From Bacteroidota bacterium (GTDB taxonomy: Bacteria > Bacteroidota > Bacteroidia > Chitinophagales > Chitinophagaceae), in the NCBI GenBank assembly GCA_028877005.1, contig JAGWPI010000292.1:1-5956 (forward strand): 5,956 nucleotides of DNA, read 5' to 3'. The position numbers and the translations under genes were made by a program. Below the pieces are notes generated by a model, which was not told the origin of the DNA, made no database searches, and worked only from the letters and a program-made list of their open reading frames with translations. Shown here piece by piece: positions 1 to 5,367 of the stretch (position 1 is the first letter of the stretch; each line of letters opens with the position of its first letter).

Positions 1-141
1 GCCAAAGGCTTAAACGCAGGTATATTATACTTAGCTGCAACCCCATTTTTAATTATAGGTTATATTGGTTACCGTTGGTTTCAATCTGAAAAAGAAAAAA
101 CGAAGTTGGATGCTCAACAAGGCGAGCAGAGCCAACTTTAA
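1..141 (+). CDS. C-terminal end of a small membrane protein (partial, 5' end outside window)
   Basis: An open frame from the first base to a TAA at 139-141 gives 46 residues with no start inside the window. It contains one clear hydrophobic stretch (about residues 7-26, GILYLAATPFLIIGYIGYRW), followed by a charged, Lys/Glu/Gln-rich tail beginning QSEKEK. This reads as a membrane helix near the C-terminus with a hydrophilic end, probably cytoplasmic. I do not recognise the family, and no catalytic motif is visible. The stop lies 2 bases from the stop of the converging CDGSH gene, so the two transcripts must run into each other. That it is coding is likely from the clean hydrophobic/hydrophilic pattern and neat gene packing, but the short length limits certainty. 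Confidence 0.6.
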   Translation, partial: AKGLNAGILYLAATPFLIIGYIGYRWFQSEKEKTKLDAQQGEQSQL

Positions 142-143
142 AC

Positions 144-398
144 TTATTTTTTGAATTGCTCATGTGTGCCATCACAAAAAGGTGGATTTTTGGTATGCTT
201 GCAATTACATAACCAAACTTCTGCATCTTCTTCTGCTGTAAATCTTAAAGGTTTAAATGGCATCCCATCAATCGTTTTATGATGCCCATCGCAAAATGGA
301 TTCTTTTGACTTAATCCGCAGGTACACCAGGCATAGGTTTTTCCTTTCTCAACCATTACTGCTGTTGGTTCTGCTTTAAATACATGTGGTTCTTGCAT
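144..398 (-). CDS. Double CDGSH-type iron-sulfur protein
   Basis: This is an 84-residue protein with two CDGSH iron-sulfur motifs of the form C-x-C-x8-C-D-G-x-H. The first uses Cys25, Cys27, Cys36 and His40 (CTCGLSQKNPFCDGHH). The second uses Cys64, Cys66, Cys75 and His79 (CNCKHTKNPPFCDGTH). Each 3Cys-1His set is the known ligand set for one [2Fe-2S] cluster, so the protein should carry two clusters in one chain, like mitochondrial Miner2/CISD3 and its bacterial relatives. No membrane anchor or signal peptide is present, so it is expected in the cytosol. Family proteins are linked to redox sensing, electron transfer or Fe-S/iron handling; the role here is unknown. The ATG is the only sensible start, and no Shine-Dalgarno sequence precedes it. 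It converges on the partial membrane-protein gene with a 2-base gap, and it shares a 193-base divergent upstream region with the glycosyltransferase at 592. Confidence 0.93.
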   Translation of the reverse strand: MQEPHVFKAEPTAVMVEKGKTYAWCTCGLSQKNPFCDGHHKTIDGMPFKPLRFTAEEDAEVWLCNCKHTKNPPFCDGTHEQFKK

Positions 399-452
399 GA
401 AAATAATTTAATTTACTAAAGAAAAGAAGCAAAATAAAGAAAAATGCCTTTG

Positions 453-466
453 CAAAAATATTTTTG
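453..466. repeat. Perfect 14-base palindrome in divergent intergenic region
   Basis: CAAAAATATTTTTG is its own reverse complement. Each strand of it reads TATTTTTG, which fits the Bacteroidota -7 consensus TAnnTTTG, so the site offers a -7 box in both directions. The minus-strand box (453-460) would put a transcription start about 50 bases upstream of the CDGSH gene. No TTTG -33 element lies at the expected 19-21 base spacing on either strand, so it may instead be a regulator-binding site or a chance A/T palindrome. A smaller inverted repeat, TCATT-A-AATGA, lies at 490-500. Confidence 0.35.
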
Positions 467-521
467 TTTACAAAGTATTTTTCCATGTATCATTAAATGA
501 AACTATTAATCTAAGGAATCA

Positions 522-529
522 TAGCTTTG
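522..529 (+). promoter_or_regulatory. Candidate Bacteroidota -7 promoter box for the glycosyltransferase at 592
   Basis: TAGCTTTG matches the TAnnTTTG -7 consensus used by the primary sigma factor of Bacteroidota at every fixed position. It would place the transcription start near 534-537 and give a 5' leader of about 55 bases. No clear TTTG -33 element is found 19-21 bases upstream, so the call rests on the -7 box and its position alone. Confidence 0.4.
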
Positions 530-591
530 TAAATATTCAATTGTACATAAACCAATAATTAATCATCCAATCTTATTCTAGATTAAGCAAT

Positions 592-1467
592 ATGAAAAAA
601 GAATATTTCTCTATACTGATACCTAGTTGGAACAATTTACCTTATTTAAAATTATGTTTAGAAAGTATTCTAAACAATTCAACCTATCCACACCAAATTA
701 TAGTGTTTGTAAATGATGGTTCAGATGGTACTTTAGATTGGATACAAACACAAACAAATATTAAATATTTACACAGTAAACAAAATATTGGGGTTTGTTA
801 TGCGCTTAATGCTTGTAGAAAGCTAGTAACAACAAATTATATACTTTACATGAATGATGATATGTATGCTTGTCCTGGATGGGATGCACATTTATGGGAG
901 GAAATTCAAGCTATAGGGCATCCAAATTTTTTTATTTCTGCTACTGCCATTGAACCTATTGCTTCGAGCAACTGTGCTATTGAATATGATTTTGGTACCG
1001 ATATTGATACATTTAATAAAACAGCATTACATGAACAATTTGCCAACTTTTCTATGAATGATTGGCAAGGAGCTACTTGGCCACCCAATATTGTACATAG
1101 AGATATTTGGGATTTAGTGGGAGGATATAGCATTGAATTTTCGCCGGGTATGTATTCCGATCCCGACTTTTCCATGAAATTATGGCAAGCCGGCATTCGC
1201 TACTTTAAAGGTATCAACAAAAGCAGGGTTTATCATTTTGGATCACGGTCAGTAAAACGGGTTGAAAAAAACCCGGGTTATTATACTTTTATCACTAAAT
1301 GGGGAATAACTTCCAGCACTTTGTCAAAATTTTATTTAAAAAGAGGGCAACCATTTAATGGAATACTACCTGAGCCTACTATTCCAACATATATTAAAAT
1401 AAAGAACCTTTTTAAAACCGTTTTAGCAGTTTTCAAAAAAAATAAATTTCATTTGTTATTTAATTGA
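592..1467 (+). CDS. Family 2 glycosyltransferase (GT-A fold)
   Basis: This 291-residue protein opens directly with a GT2 nucleotide-sugar-binding fold: FSILIPSWNN (6-15), the NDGSDGT element (41-47), then NIGVCYALN (65-73). The DxD-like metal and sugar-nucleotide site is YMNDDMY, with Asn88-Asp89-Asp90. A later acidic motif, SDPDFSMKLW (189-198), sits where the catalytic base is expected and follows GGYSIEFSPG (177-186), the usual acceptor-side loop. There is no signal peptide or membrane helix, so it should act at the cytoplasmic face and transfer a sugar from an activated donor to a growing glycan. Donor and acceptor cannot be read from the sequence. The ATG lacks a Shine-Dalgarno sequence, which is normal here. 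Its 3' end overlaps the converging methyltransferase gene by 19 bases. With that gene and the ligase-like gene it points to surface polysaccharide synthesis. The family call is firm; the pathway is inferred. Confidence 0.92.
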   Translation: MKKEYFSILIPSWNNLPYLKLCLESILNNSTYPHQIIVFVNDGSDGTLDWIQTQTNIKYLHSKQNIGVCYALNACRKLVTTNYILYMNDDMYACPGWDAHLWEEIQAIGHPNFFISATAIEPIASSNCAIEYDFGTDIDTFNKTALHEQFANFSMNDWQGATWPPNIVHRDIWDLVGGYSIEFSPGMYSDPDFSMKLWQAGIRYFKGINKSRVYHFGSRSVKRVEKNPGYYTFITKWGITSSTLSKFYLKRGQPFNGILPEPTIPTYIKIKNLFKTVLAVFKKNKFHLLFN

Positions 1468-2147
1468 AAGTACTCAAAAAAATAATCTACAGGTTTTAGA
1501 TTCAAATAAGCAGTTCGATTTGCATTAAAGTCTTCATAAGTTAATTGTTCAATTTCTTGTTTTGAATATTGAAAACGCGTAACTTTTTGAGGGTCTTTTA
1601 ATTTAGTAATAACACCAAGTCCATGATCACAATCTAAAACAAATACATACAAATCTTTTCGGAAAGATTGTATGTACAAAATTGTTTTCCACACATCGCC
1701 GTTCCAAATGCCTTTAAAATGTCGAGTTTCCCATTCTTTAAAAGAGCAAGCTGCCTCAACTGTAATTGGATTACAATCATGCATAATGATTACGCCATTC
1801 GTATTCATGTACTTTAAAATATTCAATACATCGCGGGTAGCAAAAGCAAATTCATGCATACCATCAATTAATGCAATATCTATTGTTTTATTTCGAAAAA
1901 CATTTGGTGCATTTTTTTCAAAAAATTGATCACTAGATGTTTGAAAATACTGATTAAAAAAATTATATGGATTTAGAAATAATTTTCCAACAACTCTAAG
2001 CTTTCTAAATTTAAAATCTGGGTCAATAGCAATTTTAAAAAAGGATTTAATCTTAAAAAAAATGTGCCCATTGAATACACCAATTTCTACATAATTTTTA
2101 AATTTTTTTTGAGTCATTAATAAATGAATGGCCGATAAACGGTTCAT
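1449..2147 (-). CDS. Class I SAM-dependent methyltransferase, Methyltransf_24-like
   Basis: A 232-residue protein with the order of motifs of small Rossmann methyltransferases found beside glycosyltransferases. Motif I is YVEIGVFNG (19-27), which binds S-adenosylmethionine. The acidic end of strand 2 is AIDPDF (40-45). Strand 4 is DIALIDGMHEF (90-100), and strand 5 is GVIIMHDCNP (118-127). Further on, IWNGDVWK and DHGLGVI are hallmark segments of the same family. It probably methylates a sugar or another small acceptor of a surface glycan; the substrate is unknown. Met1 is the longest start, and Met11 is an alternative that keeps all motifs. It lies 59 bases downstream of meaB on the same strand and may be read from the same transcript. 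Hand counts of sample 60-base lines give about 18-38% G+C here against about 40-45% in meaB, hinting at a different history. Its 3' end overlaps the + strand glycosyltransferase by 19 bases. Confidence 0.87.
   Translation of the reverse strand: MNRLSAIHLLMTQKKFKNYVEIGVFNGHIFFKIKSFFKIAIDPDFKFRKLRVVGKLFLNPYNFFNQYFQTSSDQFFEKNAPNVFRNKTIDIALIDGMHEFAFATRDVLNILKYMNTNGVIIMHDCNPITVEAACSFKEWETRHFKGIWNGDVWKTILYIQSFRKDLYVFVLDCDHGLGVITKLKDPQKVTRFQYSKQEIEQLTYEDFNANRTAYLNLKPVDYFFEYFQLNNK
1644..1676. other. Long near-perfect hairpin inside the methyltransferase gene
   Basis: On the + strand the left arm is TACATAC, one bulged A, then AATCTTT. The loop is TCGG, and the right arm is AAAGATT followed by GTATGTA. 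This makes 14 base pairs with a single bulge and a four-base loop. It lies in coding sequence (codons for about YIQSFRKDLYV on the minus strand). It has no following T-run on the minus strand that would make it an ordinary terminator. Confidence 0.6.
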
Positions 2148-2157
2148 ATTGAGTAGT

Positions 2158-2174
2158 GTTAATAAATGAAATTA
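2158..2174 (+). repeat. 17-base direct repeat, copy 1 (between meaB and methyltransferase)
   Basis: GTTAATAAATGAAATTA occurs here and again, identically and in the same orientation, at 2390-2406 inside meaB. The 12-base core TTAATAAATGAA is also present a third time at 2117-2128, at the start of the methyltransferase gene. The sequence is A/T rich, which raises the odds of chance matches, but 17 identical bases within 250 is unusual for this window. Confidence 0.6.
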
Positions 2175-2206
2175 CTCATTAAAATTAACGGGAACTATTA
2201 AATTAC

Positions 2207-3109
2207 CTATAAAAGCTCCTCAGTCCACTGATACAAATTAAATCCGGGTTGTTGTAAACGTTCTGTTAATTGCACTTTTAATTGGTTACGTTTTATCCCT
2301 CTCATACATTTTTGCTGTAATAATCGATATGCTTTATCGGTCAATAACCATAATTTTCTTTCCGGTGTTTGCAAAATAGAGCTATGTAAGTTAATAAATG
2401 AAATTAATTCAGTAATACCCATACCGTTAGTGGCAACAGTGCTAACAATTGGTATTTTCCAAGTATTACCCGTTTGTGCGGGATTTAACATGTGTTGCAA
2501 ATTATTAATAAAAGTGTCGGCGCCTGGTCTATCGGCCTTATTCACCACAAAAATATCAGCAATCTCCATCAATCCTGCTTTCATTGTTTGTATTTCATCG
2601 CCTGCTTCTGGTACCAAAACAACTACAGTTGTATCGGCTAATCCTGCAATTTCAATTTCACTTTGGCCTACCCCAACAGTTTCCACTATTATATCATCAA
2701 ATTTTGCTTCTTTTAACACATCGGTCATTTCTAAAATCTTAGGATGTAATCCGCCTAAATTACCACGGCTGGCCAAAGAACGAATATAAACCTGTGGATG
2801 TGCATACCATTGATTCATGCGTATTCTATCACCTAACAATGCACCCAAATGAAAGGGGGATGATGGATCAACACACAATACAGCTACTTTTCTTCCCGTG
2901 GCCACTAAAGTGCCAATTAAGGCATCCGTTAATGTACTTTTTCCTGCACCGGGAGGCCCTGTAATGCCAATCACTCTTGCATGGTGGTTCAATTGCAGCG
3001 ATTGCATAAAACTTTCATAGCCCAGCGTTTCGTTTTCTAATAAACTTAATACCCTTGCTAGTGCTTTTATATTACCGCTTTGAATATCTTTCCGTAAATT
3101 TTGCCACAT
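2207..3109 (-). CDS. meaB: MeaB/ArgK-family P-loop GTPase (methylmalonyl-CoA mutase chaperone type)
   Basis: A 300-residue G3E-type GTPase with all G motifs. The Walker A/P-loop is GPPGAGKST (51-59). The switch I region is DPSSPFHLGALLGDRIRM (81-98). The G3 element is ETVGVGQSE (143-151), the guanine-specificity motif is NKAD (190-193), and a G5-like STVAT lies at 223-227. ETVGVGQSE with the LGDRIRM segment is diagnostic of the MeaB/ArgK/MMAA family. These proteins gate cofactor loading and protect adenosylcobalamin-dependent acyl-CoA mutases. No mutase gene is in the window, so the partner must be elsewhere. The chain is slightly short for the family (often 320-340), mainly at the C-terminal dimerisation part. 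In switch I, HLGA replaces the more usual x-GG-[AS]. A weak purine-rich site (AAAAGGG) lies 4 bases before the ATG. It is transcribed divergently from the ligase-like gene, with a 45-base gap, and may run on into the methyltransferase gene. Confidence 0.92.
   Translation of the reverse strand: MWQNLRKDIQSGNIKALARVLSLLENETLGYESFMQSLQLNHHARVIGITGPPGAGKSTLTDALIGTLVATGRKVAVLCVDPSSPFHLGALLGDRIRMNQWYAHPQVYIRSLASRGNLGGLHPKILEMTDVLKEAKFDDIIVETVGVGQSEIEIAGLADTTVVVLVPEAGDEIQTMKAGLMEIADIFVVNKADRPGADTFINNLQHMLNPAQTGNTWKIPIVSTVATNGMGITELISFINLHSSILQTPERKLWLLTDKAYRLLQQKCMRGIKRNQLKVQLTERLQQPGFNLYQWTEELL
2390..2406 (+). repeat. 17-base direct repeat, copy 2 (inside meaB)
   Basis: This is the second exact copy of GTTAATAAATGAAATTA, 232 bases from the first. 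Here it encodes part of the segment ELISFINL near the C-terminal third of MeaB, so it is held in place by coding constraint. The copy at 2158 is non-coding. Confidence 0.6.
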
Positions 3110-3117
3110 AGCACCCT

Positions 3118-3149
3118 TTTGTTGTGCGTAAAATTACTGTATAGCTGTA
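3118..3149 (+). promoter_or_regulatory. Weak candidate promoter for the ligase-like gene
   Basis: A perfect TTTG -33 element (3118-3121) is followed after 20 bases by TAGCTGTA (3142-3149), a degraded match to TAnnTTTG. The spacing is right for Bacteroidota promoters, but the -7 box keeps only part of the consensus. If real, transcription would start at about the ATG at 3155, giving a nearly leaderless mRNA. The promoter for meaB must lie in the same 45 bases or inside the ligase-like gene; the best minus-strand -7 resemblance is TAATTTTA at 3129-3136. Confidence 0.2.
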
Positions 3150-3154
3150 ATGTT

Positions 3155-4360
3155 ATGATGAAAAAAACAACAAATCGTATTTTTTTTTGGCAATCTATTT
3201 CTAATAGTCAATTGCTCACTGCATTATTTATACTAATGTTGGCAGGATTACTATTTAGTAGAGCATTACTTTCTATTTGTATGTTAGCATGGGCTGTAGT
3301 ATTAATTATTTTTCTTTATAAAAACAAATTATCCCTAGGCAAACACACAATGCTACATTGGTCGATTTTGCCATTGGGATTATTTTTATTGGGTGCTTGG
3401 CAACAACCATTTCAAACAAATACATATGATTTTTTATTAACTTTATTAACTTATCCCATTGCATTTTTTTCTGTTCGAACACTGTTTAATATTACAGAAA
3501 AACAAAAAATTTTACAAATTTGGATTACTGTAGCAATGATAAGTAGTATTTATCCAATAATTTGGTTTGCTACCCATTTTCATGAAGCAATTGTTAAATA
3601 TGGCAGCGGACAATCAATGCCTGTATTGATGGACCAAGATCATATTCGATATAGTATTTTTTTGTGCAGTGCTTTTACTTTCATTTTATTTCAATATCCT
3701 TTTTCGAATAAATATCGTTTATATTTTATACCGTTATTTTTTTTATTGATTGTATTTTTATCAGTGAGAACAGCGTGGGTAATATTAGGAATATCATTAC
3801 TTTTTATTCCCTTAATAAAGTCTATTCCACACCGTCAATGGATAACCGCTATTTTAGTAATATTGGCCGGTTGCAGCTATTTTATTTTTCCCACGGTACA
3901 AAAAAAAATTGCTTATACCCTCTATGATTGGCAGCAATTTATACCTAGTAAATTTAATAGTAACTACTCAGATGCTGCCCGTCGTAATTTAAATTACATA
4001 GCTATTCAGGCCATACAGCATCAATCTTATAATGTTGGATGGGCAGATGTAGCAACAACCATGCAGTTATATGGAGAGAAATATTTTCCAAAACAAAAGC
4101 TTCAATTTAGTTGGCCTTTTAACCAATGGTTATTTTGGATGTTAGGAAGCGGCTGGATAGGCACTTTGATGTGGAGTATTTGGCTGGTCTATCCAATTGT
4201 ATGGGGATGGCAACACAAGCAATATGGCGTATTTTATTGGAGTATAGCCATTGCCATATCTTGTTTAGTAGAAACGAACTTAAATTTTCAATATGGTGTT
4301 TTTTTACATGCATGGCCACTGGCAATAATGACTTTTACTTCTCAGGATAATAACCGATAA
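3155..4360 (+). CDS. O-antigen ligase / Wzy-type polymerase family membrane protein
   Basis: A 401-residue, very hydrophobic protein with about ten predicted membrane segments, the first near residues 20-34 and the last near 359-372 and 381-394. Family marks are DQDHIRYSIFL (160-170), the arginine-containing LSVRTAW (202-208) after a long helix, and a large extracytoplasmic loop (about 246-324). Beyond the loop come PFNQWLFWMLGSGWIG (321-336) and a terminal E-x-x-L-x-x-Q-x-GV element (373-382). This order matches the Wzy_C/WaaL superfamily, which either joins O-antigen to lipid A-core or polymerises repeat units at the outer face of the inner membrane; sequence alone does not separate the two. 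The position that often holds a loop histidine before Asn is Phe322 here. The frame stays open upstream to a TTG at 3101 overlapping meaB, but ATG at 3155 (or 3158) fits far better. A T9 run covers codons 9-12 and an A9 run lies at 3900-3908. Confidence 0.85.
   Translation: MMKKTTNRIFFWQSISNSQLLTALFILMLAGLLFSRALLSICMLAWAVVLIIFLYKNKLSLGKHTMLHWSILPLGLFLLGAWQQPFQTNTYDFLLTLLTYPIAFFSVRTLFNITEKQKILQIWITVAMISSIYPIIWFATHFHEAIVKYGSGQSMPVLMDQDHIRYSIFLCSAFTFILFQYPFSNKYRLYFIPLFFLLIVFLSVRTAWVILGISLLFIPLIKSIPHRQWITAILVILAGCSYFIFPTVQKKIAYTLYDWQQFIPSKFNSNYSDAARRNLNYIAIQAIQHQSYNVGWADVATTMQLYGEKYFPKQKLQFSWPFNQWLFWMLGSGWIGTLMWSIWLVYPIVWGWQHKQYGVFYWSIAIAISCLVETNLNFQYGVFLHAWPLAIMTFTSQDNNR
3180..3188 (+). repeat. 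T9 homopolymer at the start of the ligase-like gene
   Basis: Nine consecutive T bases lie across codons 9-12 (Ile-Phe-Phe-Trp), and an A7 run sits just before them at 3161-3167. A one-base change in tract length would shift the frame within the first dozen codons and abolish the protein. The tract is present as written; phase variation is only a possibility. Confidence 0.7.
3900..3908 (+). repeat. A9 homopolymer inside the ligase-like gene
   Basis: Nine consecutive A bases span the codons for Gln-Lys-Lys (248-251 region) at the start of the large loop of the ligase-like protein. Together with the T9 tract it is one of the two longest mononucleotide runs I found in the window. In such an A/T-rich sequence, runs of this length can arise by chance. 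Confidence 0.7.
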
Positions 4361-5214
4361 TTTCTAAAATCGAACGGACGAATTCCGGTTAGTTTTTCGA
4401 AATGATACAGCAATTTATCTTTAAAGGGAAAACGTTTTTTAGTAACATCTAAATTAATTTGCCAATTTTTAGCAGCAATTCGTTGTTTCATAACGGCAGG
4501 ATGAGTTCCGGTAAATTTTTCAATAGAATCATACTCCTCAAAATTATATACTTGTTGCGGTGAATTGGCAATGGCTTGAATAGAAGCATGATTCCAAAAA
4601 GCAGCCATATTTTTATTTTTACGCATCATTTGTTCAGGGCTTTTTACCCATCCATAATGATACATGTATGCATTGGCAGGCTTTACCCATAATTTTTGAT
4701 TACCGATTCTAAAGCCTTGCGCATCCTTATAAGCAGTAATTCTTTTATCGTTGCGAATGATACGTACTTCATGATTATACCAAGTTCTACTATCACCCAC
4801 ATAATCATATGTGCCATAAAAATGCAGGTAGCGAAACAATAACCCTTCTACTTTAACATTATATTGATGGGTTTTACAAGCATCTAAAATTGCGGCATGG
4901 TACTGCTCATGTACACATTCATCAGCCTGAATATAAAATGCCCATGTGCTTTCAGGATTAATTAACTGAAAAGCTTTATTGGTTTCAACTGCCAGCACTG
5001 TACCACCGGATTGTAATGATTTGTCCCATACCGAATGGTGTATTTTAATTTTAGAATTATTTATAGATTCAATAAGTTGTAAGGTATTATCATCGCTATC
5101 GCCAACTAAAACAATCATTTCATCTACAATCGGTAAAATTGATGTAATAGCTTCCACAATAGGATAATCGTTAATAATTGCATTCTTAATAATGGTAAAA
5201 CCAGATATTTTCAT
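4342..5214 (-). CDS. Family 2 glycosyltransferase, second copy (LPS-core/WaaE-like subgroup)
   Basis: A 290-residue protein that starts with the GT-A fold: ISGFTIIKNAI (3-13), the VDEMIVLVGDSDDNTLQLI region (30-48) for nucleotide binding, then ETNKAF (77-82). The DxD-like site is FYIQADECVHE, with Asp98-Glu99. The middle has HFYGTYDYVGDSRTWY and EVRIIRN, followed by YKDAQGFRIGNQKLWVKPA and YHYGWVKSP, recurring segments of a well-populated Bacteroidota GT2 subgroup. It differs clearly in sequence from the glycosyltransferase at 592, so the two are not recent duplicates. No membrane helix is present; it should act in the cytoplasm on a lipid-linked or core glycan, with donor and acceptor unknown. 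The ATG has no Shine-Dalgarno sequence. Its 3' end overlaps the ligase-like gene by 19 bases, and it diverges from the Lon-like gene. I could not find a good promoter in the 153-base gap upstream. Confidence 0.9.
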   Translation of the reverse strand: MKISGFTIIKNAIINDYPIVEAITSILPIVDEMIVLVGDSDDNTLQLIESINNSKIKIHHSVWDKSLQSGGTVLAVETNKAFQLINPESTWAFYIQADECVHEQYHAAILDACKTHQYNVKVEGLLFRYLHFYGTYDYVGDSRTWYNHEVRIIRNDKRITAYKDAQGFRIGNQKLWVKPANAYMYHYGWVKSPEQMMRKNKNMAAFWNHASIQAIANSPQQVYNFEEYDSIEKFTGTHPAVMKQRIAAKNWQINLDVTKKRFPFKDKLLYHFEKLTGIRPFDFRNYRLLS

Positions 5215-5332
5215 AAATAATAATAATTAAATTGCTGTAAACATGTTTATATATTTCAATTAGTCGCGTCTTCTAAGTAAAAATTAAACACAAAGAACCG
5301 AAAAAAAATGGTATTCCTTACTTTTACAAATG

Positions 5333-5348
5333 AATGAATGTATTCATT
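5333..5348. promoter_or_regulatory. Inverted repeat, possible operator ahead of the Lon-like gene
   Basis: AATGAAT-GT-ATTCATT has two perfect 7-base arms around a 2-base centre. It lies 20 bases before the ATG of the Lon-like gene and overlaps a short tandem run of AATG (three units, 5329-5340). The size and symmetry suit a dimeric regulator. A near-match to a -7 box, TACTTTTA, lies at 5319-5326, just upstream, so binding here could interfere with transcription. The rest of the gap (5215-5332) shows no further structure that I can support. Confidence 0.3.
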
Positions 5349-5367
5349 ATTTACTCAATTTTACAAA

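Noticed and set aside
906..1196. Minus-strand open frame of 96 codons inside the first glycosyltransferase
   Set aside because: It lies wholly within a well-supported gene on the other strand, and its product shows no recognisable motif.
1270..1279. AACCCGGGTT palindrome inside the first glycosyltransferase gene
   Set aside because: It is a short coding palindrome with no flanking structure; chance is the simplest explanation.
1431..1469. TTTCAA / TTGAAA pairing at the end of the first glycosyltransferase as a terminator
   Set aside because: The arms are short, the loop is 27 bases, and no G/C-rich stem is present, so it does not support a terminator.
1672..1929. Plus-strand open frame of 85 codons inside the methyltransferase gene
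   Set aside because: It is antisense to a gene with clear methyltransferase motifs; the product resembles no family I know, and there is no start signal.
2150..2178. TGAGTA / TACTCA inverted repeat with a 17-base loop as a terminator or riboswitch stem
   Set aside because: The arms are only 6 bases, the loop is long, there is no T-run, and no riboswitch-like core is present.
2430..2789. Plus-strand open frame of 119 codons inside meaB
   Set aside because: It is antisense to the conserved GTPase motifs. The long frame is a by-product of meaB codon use, and its Ser/Ile-rich product is typical of an antisense shadow.
3101..3154. Upstream TTG start giving 18 more residues to the ligase-like protein
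   Set aside because: It would overlap the start of divergent meaB and adds a sequence without family similarity. ATG at 3155 sits just before a basic N-terminus and the first helix.
4119..4350. Open frames of 68 and 74 codons on both strands within the end of the ligase-like gene
   Set aside because: They overlap the conserved C-terminal segment of the ligase-like protein and have no motifs of their own.
4979..5167. Plus-strand open frame of 62 codons inside the second glycosyltransferase
   Set aside because: It is antisense to the N-terminal GT-A fold and has no motif or start signal.
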